Shown here piece after piece: positions 8,145 through 16,926 of a stretch of DNA of 64,000 nucleotides. The notes beneath the pieces are model-generated. The model searched no databases. It saw only the letters and a list, made by a program, of their open reading frames with translations, and was not told the DNA's origin. Position numbers and translations under genes: made by a program. The stretch's first letter is position 1. Each line of letters opens with the position of its first letter. The stretch lies in assembly GCA_045106765.1 (NCBI GenBank), contig JBGCFD010000154.1, forward strand, positions 1 through 64,000, written 5' to 3'. Origin of the DNA: CAJQQY01 sp045106765 (GTDB lineage: Bacteria; Bacteroidota; Bacteroidia; Chitinophagales; Saprospiraceae).

Positions 8145-9923
8145 ATGAGTGTTCAAACATGGACTTGGATTTTAGTAGGAATTACTTTTTCTCTATATTT
8201 TGGAATTGCAATTTGGGCAAGAGCAGGCTCAACTAAAGAATTTTATATAGCTGGTGGAGGAGTGTCTCCACTTGCCAACGGAATGGCAACTGCTGCCGAT
8301 TGGATGAGTGCCGCTTCTTTTATTTCAATGGCAGGAATTATTTCTTTTAGTGGATATGACGGATCTGTATACTTGATGGGATGGACGGGAGGTTATGTTT
8401 TGCTGGCTTTGTTGCTAGCGCCATATCTGAGAAAATTTGGAAAATTTACGGTTCCAGATTTTATTGGAGATCGATATTATTCTAATTCTGCACGTACGGT
8501 TGCCGTTTTTTGTGCATTGATCGTTTCCTTTACTTATGTTGCAGGACAAATGCGAGGAGTTGGAATTGTATTTTCCCAATTTCTTCAAGTGCAAATTCAT
8601 TGGGGAGTAATTATTGGAATGTGTGTCGTACTGTTTTTTGCGTTTTTAGGAGGAATGAAAGGAATAACCTACACGCAAGTGGCTCAATATTGTGTTTTAA
8701 TTTTTGCCTTTATGGTTCCTGCGATTTTTATTTCCATAAAAATGACAGGCAATCCTGTTCCTCAGATAGGAATGGGAGGTACTTTAGAAAATGGAAATTA
8801 TCTACTCGATACCTTGGATGAGTTGCACACCAAACTTGGTTTTAGCGAATATACAAGTGGTTCAAAAAGCAAATGGGATGTCTTTGCTATCACTTGCGCA
8901 TTGATGGTCGGAACGGCAGGATTGCCTCACGTAATCGTTCGATTCTTCACCGTAGCCAAAGTAAGAGATGCTAGGAAGTCGGCAGGTTTAGCTTTATTAT
9001 TCATTGCTATTCTTTATACAACGGCACCAGCCATAGCAGTTTTTTCCAGAACAAATTTAATTGAGACTGTTAGCGAAAAACCCTATTCAGAAATTCCAGA
9101 ATGGTTTACTAATTGGGAAAATACAGGACTCATCGCATGGACAGATAAAAATAATGATGGAAAAATTCAGTACATCGCAGGAAGTGCTTTGGATGGAAAA
9201 AAACCAATTTTTACAAATGATAGAGGTTCACATGGTCAACGAATGATTGAAAATGCAAGCATGAAAACAGCCAACGAACTTTACGTTGATCGAGATATCA
9301 TGGTATTGGCAAATCCTGAAATTGCAAACCTTCCAAGTTGGATTATCGCATTGGTCGCAGCAGGAGGATTGGCTGCCGCTTTATCAACAGCAGCAGGATT
9401 GCTACTAGTAATTTCTACGTCTGTTTCTAGAGACTTAGTGAAAATGCAATTGCGTCCAAATATCTCTGAAAAATCAGAATTACGAGTAGCTCGAGGAAGT
9501 ATTGTAGTAGCAGTTGTCATTGCTGGAATCTTTGGAATATATCCACCTGGATTTGTCGCCGCCGTCGTCGCGCTAGCATTTGGACTAGCCGCCGCCTCAT
9601 TTTTTCCTGCGATTATTTTAGGGATATTTGATAAGCGGATGAATCGAGAAGGTGCTATTGCAGGGATGGTAGTTGGAATCACATTGATGTTGTTTTATAT
9701 GATTCGTTATAAAACTGGATTGATCGGAGTAATGGATCCACGACCATCAAGTGAGTGGTGGTTTGGTACTTCACCAGAAGGATTTGGAACAATTGCAATG
9801 ATGGTGAATTTTGTGGTTTCGCTAGTGGTTTCTAGGATGACACCAGCACCTCCGCAAGAGGTTCAAGATATTGTAGAAAATATTAGAATTCCAAGTGGCG
9901 CAGGTGAGGCTATTGACCATTAA
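8145..9923 (+). CDS. sodium:solute symporter (SSS family), probable acetate/short-chain acid uptake
   Basis: A 592-residue inner-membrane transporter with about thirteen hydrophobic helices. It belongs to the SSS subgroup that pairs with DUF4212 and is related to the ActP acetate permease. Family features include the N-terminal YIAGGGVSPLANGMATAADW segment, the GGMKGITYTQVAQY loop and the LAAALSTAAGLLLVISTSVS region that helps form the sodium site. A polar insertion between helices (about residues 310-380, with a DKNNDGKIQY stretch) is usual for this subgroup. The DUF4212 partner lies upstream, and acetyl- and propionyl-CoA synthetase genes follow, so the substrate is likely acetate or propionate; this is inference from context. 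A strong terminator separates it from acs. Confidence 0.92.
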   Translation: MSVQTWTWILVGITFSLYFGIAIWARAGSTKEFYIAGGGVSPLANGMATAADWMSAASFISMAGIISFSGYDGSVYLMGWTGGYVLLALLLAPYLRKFGKFTVPDFIGDRYYSNSARTVAVFCALIVSFTYVAGQMRGVGIVFSQFLQVQIHWGVIIGMCVVLFFAFLGGMKGITYTQVAQYCVLIFAFMVPAIFISIKMTGNPVPQIGMGGTLENGNYLLDTLDELHTKLGFSEYTSGSKSKWDVFAITCALMVGTAGLPHVIVRFFTVAKVRDARKSAGLALLFIAILYTTAPAIAVFSRTNLIETVSEKPYSEIPEWFTNWENTGLIAWTDKNNDGKIQYIAGSALDGKKPIFTNDRGSHGQRMIENASMKTANELYVDRDIMVLANPEIANLPSWIIALVAAGGLAAALSTAAGLLLVISTSVSRDLVKMQLRPNISEKSELRVARGSIVVAVVIAGIFGIYPPGFVAAVVALAFGLAAASFFPAIILGIFDKRMNREGAIAGMVVGITLMLFYMIRYKTGLIGVMDPRPSSEWWFGTSPEGFGTIAMMVNFVVSLVVSRMTPAPPQEVQDIVENIRIPSGAGEAIDH

Positions 9924-10002
9924 ATTTATTTATTGGATAATTCTAGTTTCAGTTTCTTGAATCTATAATGTTATTTCAAAGCAAGATAATTAGGAGAAAA
10001 GT

Positions 10003-10035
10003 ATCTCAACTTTTTAAATATTTAAAAGTTGAGAT
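10003..10035 (+). terminator. terminator after the symporter gene
   Basis: A hairpin (ATCTCAACTTTTTAAA pairing with TTTAAAAGTTGAGAT) is followed by a run of nine T. It ends the DUF4212-symporter transcript, so acs must have its own promoter in the next 120 bases. Confidence 0.85.
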
Positions 10036-10154
10036 TTTTTTTTGCAAAAATTAAAATGTTGAATTTCATTTCATTATTATTGTTAGTTCATTTTTAAATA
10101 GAGGGAAAAGAAATTTCCTTTCTATTTTTTTTAACTAAAAAATCAATAGATAAG

Positions 10155-12062
10155 ATGACTCATCAAATCAAGACATTTAAAGAATATCAAAAAACTTATA
10201 CTGAAAGTGTAAAAAGTCCTGAAACATTTTGGGCAAAACAAGCCAAGACTTTTACTTGGATGAAGCCTTGGAAAAAAGTGTTAGAATCTGACTTTAAAAC
10301 ACCTGATGTAAAATGGTTTATTGATGGTAAAATGAATATTACCGTAAATTGCCTTGATCGACATTTGGAAAAAAGAGGAGATGAAACTGCACTTATTTGG
10401 GAGCCCAATGATCCTAGTCAACCTTTCAAAACTTATACCTATCGAGAATTATATACAGAAGTTTGCCGCTGCGCAAATATGCTGAAAGCCAATGGAATTA
10501 AAAAAGGAGATCGAGTTTGCTTTTATATGCCGATGGTTGCAGAGTTGACGATTGCAGTTTTGGCTTGTGCAAGAATTGGAGCAATTCACTCAGTCGTCTT
10601 CGCAGGTTTTTCAGCGAATGCTTTAGCAGATCGGATTAAAGATTCGTCTTGCAAAATGGTCATCTGTTCTGACTATAATAATCGAGGAACTAAAAATATC
10701 CCTGTAAAACAAGTAGTCGATGATGCTTTGAAAATGGGATGTAAAAGTATAGAAACCGTTATCGTTCATCAGAATACTGGTGGCAAAACTAAAATGAAAA
10801 AAGGACGTGATAAATGGTGGCACGAAGCAATTGCAGGCAAGCGAAAAACTTGCAAGCCTGCTGAAATGGATTCGGAAGATGTATTATTTATTTTATACAC
10901 TTCAGGTTCGACAGGTAAGCCAAAAGGTGTTGTGCATACTTGCGGTGGTTATATGGTTTACACTTCTTTTTCATTCCGAAATGTTTTCCAATATCAAACA
11001 GGAGATGTGTATTGGTGTACGGCAGATATTGGTTGGATAACTGGCCATTCCTATATTATTTATGGCCCACTTTTGTCGGGAGCGACGACGATGATGTTTG
11101 AAGGAGTTCCAACTTTTCCAGACGCAGGACGGTTTTGGCACATTTGTGAAAAACATAAAGTCAATCAATTTTATACCGCACCAACTGCGATTCGAGCATT
11201 GATGGCAAAGGGCGATCATTGGCCAAGTCATTATGACTTGAGTTCACTAAAAGTGCTCGGAACTGTTGGTGAACCAATCAATGAGGAAGCATGGAATTGG
11301 TACAAAAAAGAAATTGGAAAAAATGAGTTACCTATCGTCGATACTTGGTGGCAAACTGAAACGGGAGGAATTATGATTTCTGGCTTGGGTGGTATTTCCC
11401 CTCAAAAACCAACTTACGCAGGTTATCCTTTACCCGGTATCCAAATGTGTTTGATGACTGCTGAAGGAAAAGAAATAAAAGGCAATGGAAAAGAAGGATT
11501 GCTTTGTGTCAAATATCCTTGGCCATCGATGATTCGAACGACATATGGAGATCATGAACGATGTCGTCAAGTTTATTTTTCTGCTTTTGAAAATATGTAT
11601 TTCACAGGCGACGGTGCACGTCGAGACAAAAAAGGAATGTACCGAATCATCGGACGTGTAGATGATGTTATAAATGTATCTGGTCATCGAATGGGAACAG
11701 CTGAGGTGGAGAATGCGATCAATGAACATGAAAATGTCATTGAGTCTGCCGTAGTCGGTTATCCACATGATATCAAAGGACAAGGAATTTATGCTTATGT
11801 GATTGTCAATGGAGCGGTGAAAAATGAGGATGCTTTTAGAAAAGAAGTACTCAAAGTAGTGACTAAAGAAATTGGCCCAATTGCAAAACCTGATAAAATT
11901 CAAATTGTATCAGGTTTGCCAAAGACTCGCTCTGGAAAAATTATGAGAAGAATCTTGAGAAAAATTGCTTCGGGTGACACGAAGAATTTAGGAGATGTAA
12001 GTACATTGTTAAATCCTGATGTGGTGAAGGAAGTGATGAAAGGATCATTGGTTAAAAAATAG
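10155..12062 (+). CDS. acs: acetyl-CoA synthetase
   Basis: The enzyme activates acetate with ATP and CoA to acetyl-CoA via acetyl-AMP in the cytoplasm. At 635 residues it is a normal member of the ANL superfamily. Visible motifs are the P-loop-like LYTSGSTGKPKGVVHT (about 246-261), the acetate-pocket and adenine-site segment DTWWQTETGG (about 395-404), the hinge region GRVDDVINVSGHRMGTAEVE, and the C-terminal PKTRSGKIMRR carrying the catalytic lysine (about 595) that protein acetyltransferases typically modify. The following homologous gene starts six bases after the stop, so the two form an operon. It probably works with the upstream symporter in acetate use. Confidence 0.96.
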   Translation: MTHQIKTFKEYQKTYTESVKSPETFWAKQAKTFTWMKPWKKVLESDFKTPDVKWFIDGKMNITVNCLDRHLEKRGDETALIWEPNDPSQPFKTYTYRELYTEVCRCANMLKANGIKKGDRVCFYMPMVAELTIAVLACARIGAIHSVVFAGFSANALADRIKDSSCKMVICSDYNNRGTKNIPVKQVVDDALKMGCKSIETVIVHQNTGGKTKMKKGRDKWWHEAIAGKRKTCKPAEMDSEDVLFILYTSGSTGKPKGVVHTCGGYMVYTSFSFRNVFQYQTGDVYWCTADIGWITGHSYIIYGPLLSGATTMMFEGVPTFPDAGRFWHICEKHKVNQFYTAPTAIRALMAKGDHWPSHYDLSSLKVLGTVGEPINEEAWNWYKKEIGKNELPIVDTWWQTETGGIMISGLGGISPQKPTYAGYPLPGIQMCLMTAEGKEIKGNGKEGLLCVKYPWPSMIRTTYGDHERCRQVYFSAFENMYFTGDGARRDKKGMYRIIGRVDDVINVSGHRMGTAEVENAINEHENVIESAVVGYPHDIKGQGIYAYVIVNGAVKNEDAFRKEVLKVVTKEIGPIAKPDKIQIVSGLPKTRSGKIMRRILRKIASGDTKNLGDVSTLLNPDVVKEVMKGSLVKK

Positions 12063-12067
12063 GAAAA

Positions 12068-13975
12068 ATGAATTATTCCAATTTGTATAAAACCAGTCTC
12101 CGAGATTCTGAAACATTTTGGAAACAACAAGCCGAAAATATTGAGTGGTTTAATTTTCCAAAAATTATTTTGTCTTATGACGAAGATGGTTTACCTCGAT
12201 GGTATAAAGATGGAAAATTAAACACCTCTTATTTGGCTTTGGATTACCATATTGAGCAGGGGAGAGGAGAGCAAGTAGCACTTATTTATGACTCACCAGT
12301 TACAAATACTAAACAACAATATACTTACCGAGAACTTTTAGATAAAGTAGCGACCTTCGCTGGCGTGCTAAAAAAACTCGGTGTTGAAAAAGGAGATCGA
12401 GTAATTATTTATATGCCGATGATTCCTGAAACGGTAATTGGAATGTTAGCTTGCGCAAGATTAGGTGCAGTTCATTCAGTTGTTTTTGGAGGATTCGCAG
12501 CGCACGAATTAGCGATAAGAATTGATGATGCACAACCTAAAGTTTTGCTGACAGCATCTTGTGGAATAGAAATTAATAAGGTGATTCCTTACTTGCCAAT
12601 CATCAACGAGGCTATCGAAGAAGCTAATCATCAAGTAAATGCTTGCGTTGTTTTTCAAAGAGAAATTTTTCAGGCAGAATTAAAAAAAGGTCGAGACTAT
12701 GATTGGAAAACCCTTGCTAGTCAAGCATCCCAACATATTTACGTAAAAGTGAATGCGACCGACCCACTTTATATTTTATATACTTCAGGAACGACAGGAC
12801 AACCCAAAGGGATCGTCAGAGATAATGGTGGACATGCAGTGGCAATGAAAAATACAATGTCTTGGGTGTACGGAACTCAACCTGGAGATGTGTATTGGGC
12901 AGCTTCGGATGTAGGTTGGGTGGTTGGACATTCGTACATCGTTTACGCGCCACTCATTCATGGGTGTACGACTATTTTGTTTGAAGGCAAACCAATCAAG
13001 ACACCTGATGCGGGAACATTTTGGAGAGTCATTGATGAGTATAAAGTGAAAGTTTTATTTACCGCTCCAACAGTATTTCGAGCGATAAAAAAAGAAGACT
13101 CGAATGGTTTGCTTCATCAAAAGTATGATACCTCTAGTTTGAAATATCTTTTTTTGGCGGGAGAACGAACTGACGAAGCAACTTACAATTGGCTAACAAA
13201 AATTTTACAAGTTCCAGTAATTGATCATTGGTGGCAAACAGAATCAGGTTCGCCAATGTTAGCAAATTTAGCAGGGATAGATTTAAAAAAAATAAAACCA
13301 GGATCAGTTTCACAATCTGCTTTTGGTTTTGATATTCAAATTTTGGATACTGATGGAAATCCTTTACCACCAAATAGGGAAGGAGCAGTTGCCATAAAAT
13401 TACCATTACCTCCCGGTTGCCTTCCCAATTTATGGAATGATACCAAACGATTTAAACAATCTTATTTGTCTCAATTTGAAGGATATTATTTTTCAGGCGA
13501 CGGAGGTTATGTAGATAAAGAGGGCTATTTTTTTATCACAGGAAGAATTGATGATATTATAAATGTGGCAGGTCATCGGCTTTCGACTGCAGAGATGGAA
13601 GAAGTCTTAGCTTCACATGCAGCAGTTGCAGAATGTGTAGTGGTTGGAATTGCGGATGAATTAAAAGGACAAATTCCAGTTGGGTTTTTGGTTTTAAAAT
13701 CAGGAGTAGAAATACAAGAAGGTGATTTGGAAAAAGAACTCATTCAAATGGTGAGAAAAAAAATAGGACCAGTTGCTTCGTTTAAAAGAGCGGTGGTTGC
13801 GATTCGTTTACCGAAAACTCGCTCAGGAAAAATCCTACGAAAAATCATGCGACACTTGGCAGATGGGAAACCTTTTAACCCTCCATCAACAATTGAAGAT
13901 ATGAGCGTACTGGATGAAATAAAAGATTTATTGAAATCAAAAAAAGTAGGTATAAAATATCTAGATAATTTATAA
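12068..13975 (+). CDS. prpE: propionyl-CoA synthetase-like acyl-CoA ligase
   Basis: An ANL-superfamily ligase, also 635 residues, clearly related to the preceding acs but with the signatures of the propionyl-CoA synthetase / ACSS3 group: YTSGTTGQPKGIVRDNGGHA in place of the acetyl-type loop, DVGWVVGHSYIVYAPLIHG, HWWQTESGSPM, and the C-terminal LPKTRSGKILRK with the catalytic lysine. It likely converts propionate (perhaps other short acids) to the CoA ester using ATP. Its start lies only six bases after the acs stop, implying translational coupling. The substrate assignment rests on family resemblance; a second acetyl-CoA synthetase is less likely. Confidence 0.85.
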   Translation: MNYSNLYKTSLRDSETFWKQQAENIEWFNFPKIILSYDEDGLPRWYKDGKLNTSYLALDYHIEQGRGEQVALIYDSPVTNTKQQYTYRELLDKVATFAGVLKKLGVEKGDRVIIYMPMIPETVIGMLACARLGAVHSVVFGGFAAHELAIRIDDAQPKVLLTASCGIEINKVIPYLPIINEAIEEANHQVNACVVFQREIFQAELKKGRDYDWKTLASQASQHIYVKVNATDPLYILYTSGTTGQPKGIVRDNGGHAVAMKNTMSWVYGTQPGDVYWAASDVGWVVGHSYIVYAPLIHGCTTILFEGKPIKTPDAGTFWRVIDEYKVKVLFTAPTVFRAIKKEDSNGLLHQKYDTSSLKYLFLAGERTDEATYNWLTKILQVPVIDHWWQTESGSPMLANLAGIDLKKIKPGSVSQSAFGFDIQILDTDGNPLPPNREGAVAIKLPLPPGCLPNLWNDTKRFKQSYLSQFEGYYFSGDGGYVDKEGYFFITGRIDDIINVAGHRLSTAEMEEVLASHAAVAECVVVGIADELKGQIPVGFLVLKSGVEIQEGDLEKELIQMVRKKIGPVASFKRAVVAIRLPKTRSGKILRKIMRHLADGKPFNPPSTIEDMSVLDEIKDLLKSKKVGIKYLDNL

Positions 13976-13989
13976 AAAATAATTTTAAA

Positions 13990-14712
13990 ATGGATTGGAT
14001 TACAAACCCAGATATTTGGATTTCTTTTTTGACGCTTTGTGCTTTGGAGATAGTTTTAGGTATTGATAATTTAATTTTTATCTCTATTCTTTCTAACAAA
14101 TTGCCGAAAGAACAACAGGGCAAAGCTCGACGGATAGGATTAGGTTTAGCATTGATTATGAGGGTAGGATTACTTTTTTCTATTTCTTGGATTATGAGTT
14201 TGACTAATGATTTATTTATCGTGATGGGACAAGGTGTTTCAGGGAGAGATATTATTTTGATTATGGGAGGATTGTTTTTGATCTATAAAAGTGTCAATGA
14301 GATTCATGAAAAATTTGAAGATGCTCAAACTGAGGAAAAACTTGATATAGCCGTTTCAGGGTTTAGAGAGGTAGTCATTCAGATTGTTTTGATGGATATT
14401 ATTTTCTCTTTTGATTCGGTTATTACTGCCGTAGGAATGACTGATAATATCGGAGTGATGATCGCAGCTGTGATTGTTTCGATGATAATTATGATGTTGT
14501 CAGCCGACTCGATTGGAGATTTTGTTGGGCGTCATCCTGCAATCAAAGTTTTAGCTTTAGCATTTTTAATCATGATTGGAATTGCCTTGATAGCTGATGG
14601 TTTAGATTTTCATATTCCAAAAGGATATATTTATTTCTCCATGGCATTTGCCTTGATGGTGGAGGGAATAAATATCATGACAGGGGCTCGAAAAAAATCA
14701 ACAGAAGTTTAA
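13990..14712 (+). CDS. TerC family integral membrane protein
   Basis: A 240-residue protein with about seven hydrophobic helices. Two TerC signature regions are present, each with acidic residues inside a helix: LEIVLGIDNLIFISIL near the N-terminus and LMDIIFSFDSVITAVGMT in the middle. TerC proteins of this short YkoY/YceF-like type have been linked to metal-ion (Mn2+) export and to metallation of exported proteins; tellurite resistance is the historical name. It starts 14 bases after the prpE-like gene and shares its strand, so it may be read through from that operon, although no functional link to acid metabolism is evident. A strong terminator follows. Confidence 0.88.
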   Translation: MDWITNPDIWISFLTLCALEIVLGIDNLIFISILSNKLPKEQQGKARRIGLGLALIMRVGLLFSISWIMSLTNDLFIVMGQGVSGRDIILIMGGLFLIYKSVNEIHEKFEDAQTEEKLDIAVSGFREVVIQIVLMDIIFSFDSVITAVGMTDNIGVMIAAVIVSMIIMMLSADSIGDFVGRHPAIKVLALAFLIMIGIALIADGLDFHIPKGYIYFSMAFALMVEGINIMTGARKKSTEV

Positions 14713-15020
14713 ATACTCTATAATAAAAGTATTTACTCCAAAAAAAATGGCTTAACACTTTTTTTTGTAAAAAGTGCTAAGCCATTTTTTATAGATCCAG
14801 TCACTAGAGTTACTTTCTCTTCGTGCTTTGAGCAATAGTAGATTTTCCTTTTTTACCGTGGTTAGCCAGAACTACAAATCATTGACTTTCAGGTAGTTAA
14901 TTTTTTAAACATACTCTAAGATTTAATAGATTGAAAAATAAAAATGTTTATTAACCTTTGCGAGCGGAGTAAAGACTAAAGACTAATTTTTGGTCACGTC
15001 TTTTTATTACCTTTTTTATT
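14713..15020. other. intergenic region between terC and the polyamine operon
   Basis: Besides the strong hairpin at 14742-14790, only a weak AAAGAC/GTCTTT pairing near 14970-15005 is visible just past the 3' end of the DHS-like gene. No open frame or RNA gene was recognised in the remaining bases. Confidence 0.5.
14742..14790. terminator. strong bidirectional terminator
   Basis: A long hairpin (AAATGGCTTAACACTTTTT returning as AAAAAGTGCTAAGCCATTT, one mismatch) is flanked by A-rich and T-rich tails. It closes the acs-prpE-terC unit and may also stop minus-strand transcripts from the polyamine operon. Confidence 0.85.
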
Positions 15021-15992
15021 TTACCATCCCAATAAATATCCAAAAATTAAGGGCGCAACAATCGTTGCATCTGATTCAATTACAAAAGTTGGTGTATCTA
15101 CATCTATCTTTTCCCAAGTGATTTTTTCATTAGGAACAGCACCTGAGTAGGAACCATAACTGGTCGTCGAATCTGAAATTTGACAGAAGTAAGACCAAAA
15201 TGGAGTATCCTCTAATTCCATATCTTGCCGTAACATCGGTACAACACAGATTGGAAAATCACCTGCGATTCCTCCTCCAATTTGGAAAAAACCTACTCCT
15301 TTGTCTTTTGCATTTTCTTGATACCATTCAGCTAAAAACATCATATACTCAATGCCAGATTTGACGGTGGAAGGTTTATATTTTTTCATCATGCAATGCG
15401 CCGCAAACATGTTTCCAGTTGTAGAGTCTTCCCAGCCAGGAACAATAATCGGAATATTTTTTTCGCAAGCTGCCACCATCCAAGAATCTTTTGGATTGAT
15501 TTGTATGTATTCATCGAGCGAACCACTACGAATAATTTGATATAAATATTCATGTGGAAAATATCGTTTGCGTTCCTTTTTTGCTTTTGACCAAACATCG
15601 AGTAACTGATTTTCGATACGACGCATAGCTTCCATTTCAGGAATACAAGTATCGGTTACTCGATTATAATGTTGATCTAACAATGCTTTTTCATCTGCCG
15701 GATTGAGGTCTCGATAATTTGGAATTCGTTTATAATGTTTATGCGCAACGAGATTAAAAATATCTTCTTCCAAGTTGGCACCGGTGCAAGTAATGATGTG
15801 TACTTTGTCTTTTCTAATCATCTCTGCAAGTGAAATTCCTAACTCGGCAGTACTCATTGCACCTGCCATAGTGATCATCATTTTATGGTCATTTTTGAGT
15901 TGATCATCGTAGGCTTTGGCAGCATCTACGAGACTTGCAGCATTGAAATGCCGATAGTGTTTTTTTAGAAAAGAAGTAATTGGTTTTTTCAT
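15021..15992 (-). CDS. deoxyhypusine synthase-like protein, probable homospermidine synthase
   Basis: A 323-residue member of the deoxyhypusine synthase family. Family features include MMITMAGAMSTAELGISL (NAD-binding region), CTGANLEEDIFN, VPGWEDSTTGN, FFQIGGGIAGDFPI, and the catalytic-lysine region TWEKIDVDTPTF, with Lys295 aligning with the imine-forming lysine of eukaryotic DHS. Bacteria lack the eIF5A substrate, and bacterial members are thought to transfer an aminobutyl group between polyamines, making homospermidine from putrescine. Here it is the third gene of a speA-speB-DHS-like operon (47 bases after speB), exactly where a putrescine-consuming enzyme would be expected. The product remains inferred. 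Confidence 0.85.
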   Translation of the reverse strand: MKKPITSFLKKHYRHFNAASLVDAAKAYDDQLKNDHKMMITMAGAMSTAELGISLAEMIRKDKVHIITCTGANLEEDIFNLVAHKHYKRIPNYRDLNPADEKALLDQHYNRVTDTCIPEMEAMRRIENQLLDVWSKAKKERKRYFPHEYLYQIIRSGSLDEYIQINPKDSWMVAACEKNIPIIVPGWEDSTTGNMFAAHCMMKKYKPSTVKSGIEYMMFLAEWYQENAKDKGVGFFQIGGGIAGDFPICVVPMLRQDMELEDTPFWSYFCQISDSTTSYGSYSGAVPNEKITWEKIDVDTPTFVIESDATIVAPLIFGYLLGW

Positions 15993-16039
15993 TATTTTAA
16001 TTTTTTTTGAAAAAATCAGGGATCATTAATTTATAAATT

Positions 16040-16903
16040 TTAATCCTGACTCGAGCAAAATTTATAACTCAACATTTTATAATATAATTTTGCGGCTAAA
16101 AAATCAGGCGCTTTATTTTTTGGATTTGGAGCCAATTCGACTATGTCAAAACCGACTACATTCTTTTCTTGAAAAACTTGTTTCAAAAAATTAATCATTG
16201 GATACCAAGTCATTCCACCAGGTTCAGGTGTTCCTGTAGAAGGCATAATACTAGGATCAAAAACATCTAAGTCTAAAGTGATGTAGACGTTTTCCGTCAT
16301 TTGACTCACGGCTTTTTCCATCCAATTTTTCTTACCATGAATGCTTTCAGCAAAGTAGCATTTTTCTTTATTCCAATATTGTTTCTCTGATTTATCCATG
16401 CTACGAATACCTACTTGAATCAAGTTTGTATTTTGCGAAGCGTCAAAAAGGGCACAAGCATGATTATAAGGTGAGCCATTATATTCAGATCGCAGATCGG
16501 TATGTGCATCTAGTTGAAGCACCGTTAGATTTTCGAAATATTCGTAGTAAGCTTTGATGAGTCCGATGCTAATGGAATGTTCTCCACCAAAAAAAGTATT
16601 GAATTTTCTTTTTTGTAACAATGCTTTTGCATGATTATAAGTTGCTTCGGACATTGCTTCAGGACTGCTTTTTTCTAAAACTGGATTTTCTATAACAATA
16701 CCTTTACGGAAGACTTCACTTTCCGTTTCAATATCATAGATTTCCATGTTTTCAGCTGCTTCAAGGAAAGCATCGAATCCTTTGTCAGCACCTTTTCCCC
16801 AAGTGCTTGTTCCATCGTAAGGAATAGAAGTAAGAGTGATTTTTGCTGTTTCTGGTTTGGCGTATTCTTCTGGAATTCCTGCGAATGTTTTATTGTTGTT
16901 CAC
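16040..16903 (-). CDS. speB: agmatinase (arginase family)
   Basis: A 287-residue ureohydrolase. All six binuclear manganese ligands are visible: His109 in GGEHS (106-110), Asp132, His134 and Asp136 in DAHTD, and Asp211 and Asp213 in LDLDVFDP. The family cleaves agmatine to putrescine and urea, or arginine to ornithine and urea; the position between an arginine decarboxylase gene and a polyamine transferase gene makes agmatine the likely substrate. It follows speA by 23 bases on the same strand, so co-transcription is expected. The cytoplasmic product putrescine would feed the DHS-like enzyme encoded next. Confidence 0.92.
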   Translation of the reverse strand: MNNNKTFAGIPEEYAKPETAKITLTSIPYDGTSTWGKGADKGFDAFLEAAENMEIYDIETESEVFRKGIVIENPVLEKSSPEAMSEATYNHAKALLQKRKFNTFFGGEHSISIGLIKAYYEYFENLTVLQLDAHTDLRSEYNGSPYNHACALFDASQNTNLIQVGIRSMDKSEKQYWNKEKCYFAESIHGKKNWMEKAVSQMTENVYITLDLDVFDPSIMPSTGTPEPGGMTWYPMINFLKQVFQEKNVVGFDIVELAPNPKNKAPDFLAAKLYYKMLSYKFCSSQD

Positions 16904-16926
16904 GATTTAATTTTTTTCAACTAAAA

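Noticed and set aside
11430..11903. 157-residue antisense frame within acs
   Set aside because: Shadow of the well-supported acs gene; composition is His/Ser/Phe-rich as expected from the reverse strand.
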